This document shows, in pieces, positions 9,220 to 18,086 of a DNA stretch of 64,000 nt. Both the position numbers and the translations under genes were made by a program. The notes under the pieces are model-generated. The model was not told the DNA's origin. It worked only from the letters and a program-made list of their open reading frames with translations, and ran no database searches. How positions within the stretch are numbered: position 1 is the first letter of the stretch; each line of letters starts with the position of its first letter. The stretch is from Acidovorax sp. 1608163 (GTDB lineage: Bacteria; Pseudomonadota; Gammaproteobacteria; Burkholderiales; Burkholderiaceae_C): the NCBI RefSeq assembly GCF_003669015.1, contig NZ_CP033069.1, positions 3,296,501-3,360,500 of the forward strand. Reading direction: 5' to 3'.

Positions 9220-9594
9220 ATGCAACTGACCATTCGCCAACGCTTTTTCTTCGATGCCGCGCACACCCTGCGCCGTGAGATCGAGGCCGAGGGCAGCCGC
9301 CGCATCCACGGCCACACCTACCACGCCGAAGTGGCCCTGACCGGCCCGCTCGACCCTGCCACCGGCATGGTGCAAGACCTGGGCCATTTGCGCGCACGCC
9401 TGGCCCAAGTGCGCGAGCAGCTCGACCACCATTTTCTCGACGAAGTGCCTGGCCTGGGCGTGCCCACGCTAGAGCATCTGTGCCTTTTCATCGCCCGTGC
9501 CGTGGCCGACCTGCACCCCAGCCAGGTGCGCGTGTGGCGCGATGCCGTGGGCGACGCGTGCACGCTGGACCTGCCCCAGGCACCCAGCGCCTGA
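9220..9594 (+). CDS. queD: QueD-family 6-carboxytetrahydropterin synthase, catalytic Cys replaced
   Basis: A 124-residue pterin-synthase fold. The zinc ligands are clear: H15 (AAHTL), H30 and H32 (IHGH). The Asp-His pair sits in LDHHFLDEVPGL. The catalytic Cys, four residues before HGH in E. coli QueD (CxxxHGH), is Ser26 here (SRRIHGH), and the usual ET pair near the C-terminus is not evident (WRDAVGD). Position after queE argues strongly for a queuosine role, making substrate for QueE. The chemistry may differ, or another QueD may exist elsewhere in the genome. Confidence 0.8.
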   Translation: MQLTIRQRFFFDAAHTLRREIEAEGSRRIHGHTYHAEVALTGPLDPATGMVQDLGHLRARLAQVREQLDHHFLDEVPGLGVPTLEHLCLFIARAVADLHPSQVRVWRDAVGDACTLDLPQAPSA

Positions 9595-9609
9595 ACCAGC
9601 CTGCACGCC

Positions 9610-10950
9610 ATGACCACGCCCCTTGCATCCCTCGCTGAACGCAGCCTGGCCCACGTGTGGCACCCCTGCACACAAATGAAGCGCCATGAGGCGCAGCCCC
9701 CCATTGCCATCGCCCGGGCCCAAGGGCCCTGGCTGCATGCCGAGGACGGCCAACGCTACCTGGACGGCATCAGCTCGTGGTGGGTGAACCTGTTCGGGCA
9801 CAGCCATCCTCACATCAAGGCCGCGCTGGCCGATCAGCTCGACAAGCTCGACCACGTCATGCTGGCGGGCTTCACGCATGCGCCGGTGGTGGAGCTGTCC
9901 GAGCGCCTGGGCGCCCTCACCGGCCTGGGCCACGCGTTTTACGGCAGTGACGGCTCATCGGCCACCGAGATCGCGCTGAAGATGAGCGCGCACTACTGGC
10001 GCAACTGCGGCGGCCCCAACAAGAGCCGCTTCATCGGCCTGGCAGGGGGCTACCACGGCGAAACCGTGGGCGCCCTGGCCGTCACGGACATCCCGCTGTT
10101 TCGCGAGGCCTACGCACCGCTGGTGCGCTTGGCCGCCACCGTACCCAGCCCCGACGCCCGCCAGGCCCAGCCGGGCGAGACTGCCGCCGACGTGGCCCGC
10201 CGCGCCGCCGACGCGCTGGAGCACTGGCTGCAAGAGCACCATGCCGACACTGCCGCCCTGATCGTCGAGCCCCTGGTGCAATGCGCCGCAGGCATGGCGA
10301 TGCACGATGCCGAGTACCTGCGCCTGGCCCGCGCCCTGTGCAGCCGCTACGAGGTGCACCTGGTGGTGGACGAAATCGCGGTGGGCTTTGGCCGCACCGG
10401 CACGATGTTCGCCCACCAGCAGGCGGGCATCCAGCCTGACTTCATCTGCCTGTCCAAAGGCATCACCGGCGGCACGCTGCCGCTGTCGGCCGTGCTCACC
10501 ACCGATGCGGTGTATGCAGCGTTCTACGACGACAGCGTGGCCCGTGGCTTTTTGCACTCGCACTCGTACACCGGCAACCCGCTGGCCTGCCGCGCAGCGG
10601 TGGCCACGCTGGAGCTGTTTGAGCAACTGGACACGCTGACCGCCAACGCCGCCCTGGCCCAGCGCATCGACGCGGCCTGCGCGCCCCTCACCCACCACCC
10701 CCGCGTGCGCCACGCGCGCCGCCTGGGCATGGTCTGGGCCTGGGATGTAGACACCACGCTGCCCGACTTTGCCCGCCGCTACCACCAGCACGCACTGGCG
10801 CAGGGGCTGCTGCTGCGGCCCATCTCCAACGGCACAGGTCACACCTTGTATGCCATGCCGCCCTATGTCCTGGACGACGAAGCCGTGCAATGCCTGGCCC
10901 AGGGCGCATTCCATGCCCTGCAAGCCACCCTGGCAGAGGAACCAGCATGA
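9610..10950 (+). CDS. bioA: Adenosylmethionine-8-amino-7-oxononanoate aminotransferase
   Basis: A PLP enzyme that uses SAM as amino donor to convert KAPA to DAPA in biotin synthesis. The 446 residues show the class III aminotransferase layout: an N-terminal WHPCTQMK, ISSWWVNLFGHSHP for substrate contacts, YGSDGSSATE, the VVDEIAVGFGRTG segment, and the PLP lysine in LSKGITGG. It is first of a bioA-bioD-bioF run and overlaps bioD by 4 bp. It starts only 15 bp after queD, so the nad/que/bio block may be one transcript. Confidence 0.95.
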   Translation: MTTPLASLAERSLAHVWHPCTQMKRHEAQPPIAIARAQGPWLHAEDGQRYLDGISSWWVNLFGHSHPHIKAALADQLDKLDHVMLAGFTHAPVVELSERLGALTGLGHAFYGSDGSSATEIALKMSAHYWRNCGGPNKSRFIGLAGGYHGETVGALAVTDIPLFREAYAPLVRLAATVPSPDARQAQPGETAADVARRAADALEHWLQEHHADTAALIVEPLVQCAAGMAMHDAEYLRLARALCSRYEVHLVVDEIAVGFGRTGTMFAHQQAGIQPDFICLSKGITGGTLPLSAVLTTDAVYAAFYDDSVARGFLHSHSYTGNPLACRAAVATLELFEQLDTLTANAALAQRIDAACAPLTHHPRVRHARRLGMVWAWDVDTTLPDFARRYHQHALAQGLLLRPISNGTGHTLYAMPPYVLDDEAVQCLAQGAFHALQATLAEEPA

Positions 10951-11624
10951 CCGCCTGCTTTGTGGTGGGCACCGATACCGGCGTGGGCAAAACCCATGTC
11001 TCCTGCGCGCTGCTGCAGGCCCTGGCACAGCACCACAGTCGCGTGGTAGGCATGAAGCCCGTGGCTGCGGGCGTGGTGCCCTGGGGCGAAGGCTGGGCCA
11101 GCGAGGACAGCATCGCCCTGCGGGCGGCGTCCACCATCGCCGTGCCCCCTGAACTGGACACACCAGTGCTGCTGCCCGATCCCCTGTCACCCCACATTGC
11201 CGCCGCACGCGCGGGGGTGCAGATCGACATCGCGGCCATCGTGCAGGCCTACCAGGCACTGTCCCTGCAAGCCGATGCCGTGGTGGTCGAAGGGGCCGGT
11301 GGCTTTCATGTGCCGCTGTCGCCAACCGAGACCGGGGCCGACCTGGCCGTGGCGCTGAATCTGCCCATGGTGCTCGTCGTAGGCCTGCGACTGGGCTGCC
11401 TCAACCACGCCCTGCTGACGGCCGAGGCCATTGCCGCACGCGGGCTGACGCTGGCAGGCTGGGTGGCCAACCGGGTGGACCCAGACATGCTGGCGCCCGA
11501 GGAGAACATTGCCTGGCTGCAGCAGCGCCTGGGCGCCCCGCCGCTGGCCGACATCCCCTGGGGCGAACACACCGCCCACAGCCTGGCAGCCCACTTTCAA
11601 CTGCCCGCAGATTGGACCCGATGA
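10947..11624 (+). CDS. bioD: Dethiobiotin synthetase
   Basis: Closes the ureido ring of DAPA to dethiobiotin using ATP and CO2. It has 225 residues with a P-loop [10 protein letters not shown] at about residues 8-17, MKPVAAG, and [11 protein letters not shown]. The normal length argues for the ATG at 10947, which overlaps the bioA stop (ATGA); the longer frame to 10890 lies inside bioA. It overlaps bioF by 4 bp at its 3' end. Confidence 0.95.
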   Translation: MTACFVVGTDTGVGKTHVSCALLQALAQHHSRVVGMKPVAAGVVPWGEGWASEDSIALRAASTIAVPPELDTPVLLPDPLSPHIAAARAGVQIDIAAIVQAYQALSLQADAVVVEGAGGFHVPLSPTETGADLAVALNLPMVLVVGLRLGCLNHALLTAEAIAARGLTLAGWVANRVDPDMLAPEENIAWLQQRLGAPPLADIPWGEHTAHSLAAHFQLPADWTR

Positions 11625-12880
11625 ACACCGCTGCCCCCACCCCTGCCCTCCCAGCCACTTCACCGACGGCATCCTGGCTGGACGAGCTGCCCGGCCGCAT
11701 CGCGGACCTGAAGGACGGGCACCTGCTGCGCGTGCGCCGCACCGTGGCCCCGGCGGGCGGCGCCATGCTGCAAATCGACGGCCAGCCCATGCTGGCCTTT
11801 TGCAACAACGATTACCTGGGCCTGGCCAGCCACCCCGCGCTGGCCACTGCCGCGTGCGAGGCCGCCCACGCCTACGGTCTGGGCTCGGGCGGCTCGCCCC
11901 TGGTCAGCGGGCACAGCACGGCCAATGCGCTGCTCGAGCACGATCTGGCCCGCTTTGTCGGCCTGCCACGCGCGCTGTACTTTTACGCGGGCTATGCCAC
12001 CAACGTGGGCATCATCCCCGCGCTGGTGGGTGCGGGCGATGCCTTGTTCTCGGACGCGCTCAACCACGCCTGCCTGATCGACGGCGCACGCCTGTCGCGG
12101 GCCACCATCCACCGCAACCCACATGCCGACCTGACCGCACTGGAAGCCACCCTGGCCAGCAGCCCCGCGCAGCGCAAGCTGGTGGTGACGGACGCCGTCT
12201 TCAGCATGGACGGCGACGTGGCCGATATCCCTGCCCTGCTGGCGCTGTGTGAGCGCTACGACGCGCTGCTGCTCATCGACGACGCCCATGGCTTTGGTGT
12301 GCTGGGGGCACCCGGCCAGGAAGGGCGCGGCACGCTGGCGCACTTTGGGCTGACGGGCGAGAACGCCTCGCCCCGCATCCTGTACATGGCCACCCTGGGC
12401 AAGGCCGCAGGCGTGGCCGGTGCGTTTGTGGCGGGCAGTGAGGTGCTGGTGGAATGGCTGCTGCAAAAAACCCGCAGCTACATCTTTGCCACCGCCGCCC
12501 CCGCCCTGCTGGCCAAGGCGCTGCAGGCCAGCGTGCAGGTGATGCAGACCGAGACCTGGCGCTACACGCACCTGCAGCAGCTCATCGCCCGCCTGCGCGC
12601 GGGGCTGGCCCCGCTGCTGGCGCGCACGCCGTGGCAGCTCATGCCGTCGCACACACCCATCCAGCCGCTGGTGATTGGCAGCAACGCAGCCGCTCTTGCC
12701 GCCATGGAAGCGCTGCGATCACGCGGCCTGTGGGTGCCCGCCATTCGCCCGCCTACGGTGCCCGAGGGCACTGCGCGGCTGCGCATCGCGTTGTCGGCGG
12801 CCCACACACCGTTTGACGTAGACCGGCTGGTGCAAGCCCTGGCCGAGCACGCGGACTCTCTTCTTGCCCCAGCATCCTAG
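11621..12880 (+). CDS. bioF: 8-amino-7-oxononanoate synthase
   Basis: Condenses pimeloyl-ACP/CoA with alanine to KAPA, the first ring-forming step of biotin synthesis. It has 419 residues in the alpha-oxoamine synthase family: [11 protein letters not shown] near residue 60, [25 protein letters not shown], and the PLP lysine in [12 protein letters not shown]. The ATG at 11621 overlaps the bioD stop (ATGA); the TTG at 11612 is less likely. bioB and bioC are not in the window, so the pathway is split in this genome. Confidence 0.95.
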   Translation: MNTAAPTPALPATSPTASWLDELPGRIADLKDGHLLRVRRTVAPAGGAMLQIDGQPMLAFCNNDYLGLASHPALATAACEAAHAYGLGSGGSPLVSGHSTANALLEHDLARFVGLPRALYFYAGYATNVGIIPALVGAGDALFSDALNHACLIDGARLSRATIHRNPHADLTALEATLASSPAQRKLVVTDAVFSMDGDVADIPALLALCERYDALLLIDDAHGFGVLGAPGQEGRGTLAHFGLTGENASPRILYMATLGKAAGVAGAFVAGSEVLVEWLLQKTRSYIFATAAPALLAKALQASVQVMQTETWRYTHLQQLIARLRAGLAPLLARTPWQLMPSHTPIQPLVIGSNAAALAAMEALRSRGLWVPAIRPPTVPEGTARLRIALSAAHTPFDVDRLVQALAEHADSLLAPAS

Positions 12881-12910
12881 ATTCTGTTCCATACCGAAAG
12901 CGAGACACAC

Positions 12911-13273
12911 ATGCCCCATCTGGTTATCGAAACCACCGCCAACCTCGGCACCTACCCCAAGGCCCAGGTTCTCAAGGAGCTGGCCGCGTCGCTCACCGCG
13001 CATCCGCAGATTCCAGTAGAGGCCGATCTCAAGATCCGCTTTGTGGATGTGAGCGACTTTGTGATGGGGACTGCCCCTGAGCTGCGTGGCTTCGCGCATG
13101 CCGAACTCCGGCTGATGACAGGGCGCACGCCCGAGGCCAAGACCGAGCTGGCCGGGCGCGTGTTGGAAGTACTGCAGCGCAACACGCCACGCCCCGAAGG
13201 CATGTCGGTGCAGCTGAGTGTGGAGGTGCGCGACATGGACCGCGCCACCTACGCCAAGGCACGGCTCGAATAA
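12911..13273 (+). CDS. 5-carboxymethyl-2-hydroxymuconate isomerase (CHMI) family protein
   Basis: A 120-residue tautomerase-superfamily protein. After removal of Met the N-terminus is Pro (MPHLVIE), the catalytic residue of the family, as in E. coli HpaF, and the length fits. HpaF acts in homoprotocatechuate breakdown. No other hpa genes are nearby, so this may be a stray pathway gene or a paralogue with a different substrate. It follows bioF by 30 bp on the same strand. Confidence 0.75.
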   Translation: MPHLVIETTANLGTYPKAQVLKELAASLTAHPQIPVEADLKIRFVDVSDFVMGTAPELRGFAHAELRLMTGRTPEAKTELAGRVLEVLQRNTPRPEGMSVQLSVEVRDMDRATYAKARLE

Positions 13274-13357
13274 AAGCCGCTGCGGGGGCTGCCCTGCCCC
13301 ACGCCAGTAGTCCAGCGGGCAAAGCGGATGAAGCGGACAAGGAGCCCGCCCAGCCCC

Positions 13358-14971
13358 TCAATACCCCGCAGCCAACCCGTCGCGGCGCGGATCGCTCGCT
13401 GCCACGTAGCCTTCTACAGCCGGGTTGCCCGCACGCCAGATGAACTGGCCCGCGCCAAAGTCCTGGTACGAGTCGTTGATCACATCGATCTCGTGCCCCA
13501 GGTCTTGCAGGCCCTGCACGGTGGCCGCGTTCATGGCCGCTTCCACATTGATGTTCAGGCCCTTGTTGAAGCGCCAGCGCGGCGCATCGCAGGCGGCCTG
13601 CAGGTTCTGGCGGTAGTCCAGCATGCGCACCAGCGTTTGCATGTGGCCTTGTGGCTGCATGTTGCCGCCCATCACGCCGTAGCTCATCACGGGCTGGCCA
13701 TCCTTGGTCAGGAAGGCCGGGATGATGGTGTGGAACGGCCGCTTGCCGGGCGCCACCACGTTCGGGCTGGCAGCGTCCAGGCTGAAGCCATGGCCCCGGT
13801 TTTGCAGGCTGATGCCGTAGGTAGGCTCCACGCAGCCCGAGCCAAAGCCCATGTAGTTGCTCTGGATGAAGCTGACCATCATGCCGTTCTCGTCGGCCGC
13901 CGTGAGGTAGATGGTGCCGCCCTTGACCGGGTTGCCCGCCTTGAAGTCTTGTGCACGGCCCAGGTCGATCATGCGGGCGCGCGATGCCAGGTAGGCGTCA
14001 TCGAGCATCTGCTCGGGCGCCACCTCCATGGTCGATGGCTCGGACACATAGCGGTACACGTCGGCAAACGCGAGCTTCATGGCCTCGATCTGCAGATGCT
14101 GCGAGGCCACCGAATCCACCGGCAGGCTGGCCATGTCGAACTTCTCCAGAATGCCCAGCGCTATCAGCGCAGCAATGCCTTGGCCGTTGGGCGGAATCTC
14201 GTGCAGCGTGTAGCCCCGGTAGTCGCGGGCCAGGGGCTTGACCCACTCGGGCTGGTAGCTGGCGAGGTCTTTCACCGTCAGGGCACCGCCCTGCTCTTTG
14301 GCAAAGGCCGCCAGGGCCTCGGCGATTTCGCCCTCATACAACGCATCGCCGTGGGTGGCGGCAATGGCCTTGAGCGCACGCGCTGCGGCGGGGAAGCGGA
14401 ACAGCTCCCCCACCTCGGGCGCGCGGCCCCAGGGCAAGAAGGTGTCGGCAAAGCCCGCCATACCCTGCAGCACGGGGGTGGCAGCCGCCCACTTTTGCTG
14501 CACCACGGGCGGCACCAGGTAGCCGCGCTCAGCCACTTCAATCGCAGGCGCCATCAGATCGGCAAACGGCAGCTTGCCAAAGCGCTGGCTCAGCGCCACC
14601 CAGCCGCGCACCGCGCCGGGGATGGTCACCGAATCGATGCCGCGCATGGGTGGCGTGGTGGCGTCTGCGCCGTACTTGGTTTTGAAGTATTCGGGCGTCC
14701 AGGCCTGCGGCGCGCGGCCCGAGGCATTGAGGCCGTGCAGTTGCTGCCCATCCCACAAGATGCAGAACGCATCGCTGCCCAGGCCATTGCTCACCGGCTC
14801 CACCAGCGTCATCACGGCGGCGGTGGCCACAGCGGCGTCCACCGCATTGCCGCCCTGCTGCAGGATGCGCAAACCGGCTTGCGCTGCCAGCGGGTGCGAG
14901 GTGGACACCACATTGCGCGCAAACACCGGGATGCGGGTGGAGAGGTAAGGGTTGTGGTAGTTGAACTGCAT
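13358..14971 (-). CDS. Gamma-glutamyltransferase family protein
   Basis: A 537-residue Ntn-hydrolase that should self-cleave into two chains. The N-terminal part has STSHPLAAQAGLRILQQGGNAVDAAVA. The nucleophile region is GGTIYLTAADENG, with Thr at the expected new N-terminus, although the TTH of classical GGT reads TIY here. A glycine-rich YGVMGGNMQPQ follows. There is no signal peptide, so this is likely one of the cytoplasmic GGT-like hydrolases rather than periplasmic Ggt. The ATG at 14971 was chosen over the longer frame to 15064, which lies in the Bug gene. It follows the Bug gene by 50 bp, implying one operon. Confidence 0.88.
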   Translation of the reverse strand: MQFNYHNPYLSTRIPVFARNVVSTSHPLAAQAGLRILQQGGNAVDAAVATAAVMTLVEPVSNGLGSDAFCILWDGQQLHGLNASGRAPQAWTPEYFKTKYGADATTPPMRGIDSVTIPGAVRGWVALSQRFGKLPFADLMAPAIEVAERGYLVPPVVQQKWAAATPVLQGMAGFADTFLPWGRAPEVGELFRFPAAARALKAIAATHGDALYEGEIAEALAAFAKEQGGALTVKDLASYQPEWVKPLARDYRGYTLHEIPPNGQGIAALIALGILEKFDMASLPVDSVASQHLQIEAMKLAFADVYRYVSEPSTMEVAPEQMLDDAYLASRARMIDLGRAQDFKAGNPVKGGTIYLTAADENGMMVSFIQSNYMGFGSGCVEPTYGISLQNRGHGFSLDAASPNVVAPGKRPFHTIIPAFLTKDGQPVMSYGVMGGNMQPQGHMQTLVRMLDYRQNLQAACDAPRWRFNKGLNINVEAAMNAATVQGLQDLGHEIDVINDSYQDFGAGQFIWRAGNPAVEGYVAASDPRRDGLAAGY

Positions 14972-15021
14972 GCGGTCTCCTGGCGATTTTTTGAAATGGA
15001 TAAGGTGCTTGAATAGGGTGC

Positions 15022-15993
15022 TTATTCGTTGACGATCTTGCGTTCGCTGATGATCTTCTTCCACTTGGCCAGGTCGTCCGCCACCATCTTGCTGAACTGG
15101 GTGGGCGTGCTCGTCACGGGCTCAATGCCCAGCGTGGTGAGCTTGTTGCGCACCTCGGGGTCGTTCAGCGCCTGGTTGGCGGCGGTGTTCACCCGGGTCA
15201 CGATGTCAGCACCCAAGCCCTTGGGGCCGTACAGGCCAAACCAGGTATTTGACTCGTAGCCGGGCAGCGTGTCGGCAATGGGCGGCAAGTCGGGCGCCAG
15301 CGGGCTGCGCTTGAGCGTGGTGACGCCCAGTGCACGCAGGCGGCCATCGCGCACGTGGGGCATGCCGGTGGGCAATGAATCAAACAGCACATCAAGTTGG
15401 CCGCTCACCAGGTCTGGAATCGCCAGCGCCGTGCCCTTGTAGGGGATGTGCGTCACATACAGGCCCGCCTGCGCCTTGAAGAGCTCGGCCGTCAGCTGCA
15501 CGATGGTGCCGTTGCCGCTGGAGGCGTAGTTGAGCTTGCCGGGGTTCTTTTTGGCGTACTCGATCCACTCTTTGACCGTCTTGGCGGGCGAACTGTTGGG
15601 CACCAGCATGATGCTGGGCGCATTGCCCACGTGGGCAATCGGTGTGAAGTCGCGCACGGTGTCGTAGGGCAGCTTGCCGCCCATGGCGGGGCCAATCGAA
15701 TGCGTGCTGGTGGTGGCCAACAGCAGCGTGAGGCCATCGGCCGGGGCCTTGGCCGCCAGGTCTGACCCGAGGCTTCCGCCCGCGCCGGGCTTGTTGTCCA
15801 CCACGATGGAGGTGCCCAGCTTTTCTCCCATCTTCTGCGACAGGGTGCGCGCAAACAGGTCGGTGGCACCGCCCGCTGGGAAGGGCACGATCAGGCGGAT
15901 GGGTTTGCTGGCCTGGGCCAGCGCTGCAGGCACGGTGGCGCCCAGTGCCAGGGCGGCGGCCAGGCCGCGCAGAAAGTGGTGGCGACGGATCAT
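15022..15993 (-). CDS. Bug/TctC-family periplasmic solute-binding protein
   Basis: A 323-residue tripartite tricarboxylate transporter receptor. It has a signal peptide (RRHHFLRGLAAALALG... cleaved after ALAQA), then the family hallmarks LIVPFPAGGATD, DNKPGAGGSLG, and a C-terminal FSKMVADDLAKW. Bug proteins are greatly expanded in Burkholderiales and often lack dedicated membrane partners, as here. It heads the minus-strand pair with the GGT-like gene and diverges from a LysR regulator. I infer uptake or sensing of the substrate hydrolysed by the GGT-like enzyme. Confidence 0.92.
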   Translation of the reverse strand: MIRRHHFLRGLAAALALGATVPAALAQASKPIRLIVPFPAGGATDLFARTLSQKMGEKLGTSIVVDNKPGAGGSLGSDLAAKAPADGLTLLLATTSTHSIGPAMGGKLPYDTVRDFTPIAHVGNAPSIMLVPNSSPAKTVKEWIEYAKKNPGKLNYASSGNGTIVQLTAELFKAQAGLYVTHIPYKGTALAIPDLVSGQLDVLFDSLPTGMPHVRDGRLRALGVTTLKRSPLAPDLPPIADTLPGYESNTWFGLYGPKGLGADIVTRVNTAANQALNDPEVRNKLTTLGIEPVTSTPTQFSKMVADDLAKWKKIISERKIVNE

Positions 15994-16106
15994 GGATCGA
16001 TTCCTTGCAAGAGGGGGGGAGCGGAAACAACGAAAAGAAGGCGCCTTCAACGTCCCCAATGTAGGCGCTGGCCATCCATCAAAACAGATAATCAAAATTA
16101 TTTCGC

Positions 16107-16123
16107 TATGACGTCATGTCATA
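16107..16123. promoter_or_regulatory. Candidate LysR operator
   Basis: A perfect inverted repeat TATGAC-N5-GTCATA, containing the 10-bp palindrome ATGACGTCAT. It sits 10 bp before the LysR start and 114 bp before the divergent Bug gene. The position suits an autoregulated LysR site. Confidence 0.5.
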
Positions 16124-16132
16124 CATAACGCC

Positions 16133-17065
16133 ATGAAACCCTCTGCCGCCCCTGCTGATGAAGTCTCTTTGCAGCAGTTCCGCGCCCTGGCCGCCATTGC
16201 GCAGACGGGCAGCTTCACGCTGGCGGCCGACGCGTTGCAGCTGACGCAGCCCGCCGTCAGCCACCTCATCAAGCGCATGGAGCAGCAGCTGGGCCAGCCG
16301 CTGGTGGTGCGCGGGCGGCGCATTCGGCTCACCGATGCCGGGCAGATGATGGCCGACACGGCCCAGCGCGCGCTGCGCATGATCGACGAGTCGGTACACG
16401 CCTGTCGCTCGCAAGCACAGCTGCAGGAGGGCCGGGTGGTGGTGGCCGTGGGGCACCTCACGGCAGGGGCGCTGCTGCCCGCGCTGCTGGCGCGCTTTTC
16501 GAAGGCGCACCCCCAACTGGTGGCCACGCTGCACGACAGCAATGCCGCGCAGATGGTGGCGCAAGTGCTCTCACGCGAGGCGGACTTGGCCCTCGGCTCG
16601 GACATCGGGCAGACGCATTCAGAGCTGGCCACCGAGCGCCTGTTCAGCGAGCGCATGGCGCTGTTTTTGCGGCACGACCACCCCTTGGCCCAGCGCGCCA
16701 GCGTGCAAGGGCGCGACCTGGATGGCCTGCCCCTGGTGCATGTGAACCCCGATGCCGTGGTGTGGCGCGCCATCAGCCGCGAGCTGAGCGCCGTGGCCAA
16801 TGTGTACCCGCAGGTGGTGCACCATGTCTCGATGCTGACCACGGCCTTTGGCATGATCCAGGCGGGCGCCGGGGTGGCGCTGCTGCCGCGCTATGTGGCG
16901 CGCCTCATGCCGCCCGATCTGCGCGCCGTGCCCATCGTGCGGCCGGTGCTGGAGTTTCCGGTGGTCGCCATCCGCCTGGCCAAACAGCCGCTGAGCCCAG
17001 CGGCCATGGCCTTCTTGGCCATGGCACGGCAGCACCTCAAGCCCTTGGCCACAGGTGCATCGTGA
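16133..17065 (+). CDS. LysR-family transcriptional regulator
   Basis: A 310-residue activator/repressor. The N-terminal winged helix-turn-helix reads QQFRALAAIAQTGSFTLAADALQLTQPAVSH (only the part up to TGSF defines helix one), and an effector-binding domain starts near residue 100. It diverges from the Bug-GGT pair over 139 bp, which contains a dyad at 16107-16123. By the usual LysR rule it probably controls that pair in response to the transported compound. It converges on the carbonic anhydrase gene. Confidence 0.9.
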   Translation: MKPSAAPADEVSLQQFRALAAIAQTGSFTLAADALQLTQPAVSHLIKRMEQQLGQPLVVRGRRIRLTDAGQMMADTAQRALRMIDESVHACRSQAQLQEGRVVVAVGHLTAGALLPALLARFSKAHPQLVATLHDSNAAQMVAQVLSREADLALGSDIGQTHSELATERLFSERMALFLRHDHPLAQRASVQGRDLDGLPLVHVNPDAVVWRAISRELSAVANVYPQVVHHVSMLTTAFGMIQAGAGVALLPRYVARLMPPDLRAVPIVRPVLEFPVVAIRLAKQPLSPAAMAFLAMARQHLKPLATGAS

Positions 17066-17075
17066 CGCAGGCCGC

Positions 17076-17828
17076 TCAGGTGCTTTCTTTGATTACCCGG
17101 CCGTTCAGGGGCTGCACGGGCCGTGCATTGGCGTTGTAGACCTTGCGGAACGACTTGATTTGCTGCGGGCTCAGCTTCACGGGGTCTTTGAGCACCATCC
17201 ACTGCACCCCTTCGGAGCATGGTGGCGTGGTCAGCGAGCCTTCAAAGCTGTAGTAACCCTTCTTGGCAGGCAGCAAGGCGCCCAGGTCCAGCGTCAGGCC
17301 ATCGACCGTCACCTGCTCGCCCACGCGTGGCAGGTGGGCAAAGATAGGTGCCCATGCGGCGTTGGCCTTGCCCGGCTGAATCAGCACCGCCACCACGCCC
17401 AGCCTGCCGTCTTCGCCCTTGTGCACAAAGTGCGCCACCATGGCAGTGTGCTTGCCCGCCACGGCTTCTTCGCTGGGGGTATGGAAGTGGAACTGCAGCA
17501 GCTCCAGCTTCTTGCCATCGACCACCAGGCTGTTGCCCGCTGGCAGGTTTACCTGCACGGTGTGGCCGTTGTTGACCAGCGTGGGGGCTGATGCCGTGTA
17601 CTGAAAGTCCAGCGCAGGCAGGTCCGCCTTCACGGCGTTGCGGATGTCAATGGGGCTTTGCGATACGCCCCGGGCGCAAGCCTCAAAGCCCGCTTCCAGC
17701 TCGCCCCAGTGGGCTGCGCCGTGTTTGCCCTTGTATTCCCAGTGTGGGGCATGTTGTGCAAAAGCCAGCGAGGCGCACAGCGCCACCGAAGCCAGGGCGA
17801 TTTGTCGAATCCAATGATGGTGTGTCAT
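17076..17828 (-). CDS. Alpha-class carbonic anhydrase, periplasmic
   Basis: Interconverts CO2 and bicarbonate. The 250-residue precursor has a signal peptide (hydrophobic core ALASVALCASLAFA, cut before QH). The mature domain begins HWEYKGKHGAAHWG, with QSPIDI, and the zinc ligands in LLQFHFHTPSE and the following HTAMVAHFVH. It ends with the LTTPPCSEGVQW segment of the active-site wall. All three zinc histidines are present. It stands alone. Confidence 0.95.
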   Translation of the reverse strand: MTHHHWIRQIALASVALCASLAFAQHAPHWEYKGKHGAAHWGELEAGFEACARGVSQSPIDIRNAVKADLPALDFQYTASAPTLVNNGHTVQVNLPAGNSLVVDGKKLELLQFHFHTPSEEAVAGKHTAMVAHFVHKGEDGRLGVVAVLIQPGKANAAWAPIFAHLPRVGEQVTVDGLTLDLGALLPAKKGYYSFEGSLTTPPCSEGVQWMVLKDPVKLSPQQIKSFRKVYNANARPVQPLNGRVIKEST

Positions 17829-18086
17829 GGTTTTTGGTGATGATCAGACAAAGGACATGCCCCTCCTCAAGCAGCGCACGCGTTCACCCCACGACCATTG
17901 GAAAGATCAAACAAGGAAGGGCTGAAACAACAAACCGTGGAGCTTTGTGCTGCTGCAGCAAGGCGCGATGGCCTCGCCGGTGCACATGATGATCGCAACA
18001 GCGTGTACAGAGCAAGAGCCAACAGGCATGAACGCCCACCCACCCCCAAAAAAAAGATCGCAGGGGTGCCGACCGCAGAGCGGCGC
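17829..18086. other. Gap between carbonic anhydrase and pabB-pabC
   Basis: About 260 bp. It should hold the carbonic anhydrase promoter. No credible gene, repeat or terminator is visible apart from a run of A residues near 18048. Confidence 0.5.

Noticed and set aside
12911..13273. Homoprotocatechuate degradation cluster around the CHMI-family gene
   Set aside because: None of the other hpa genes is nearby; the neighbours are biotin genes and an unrelated hydrolase.
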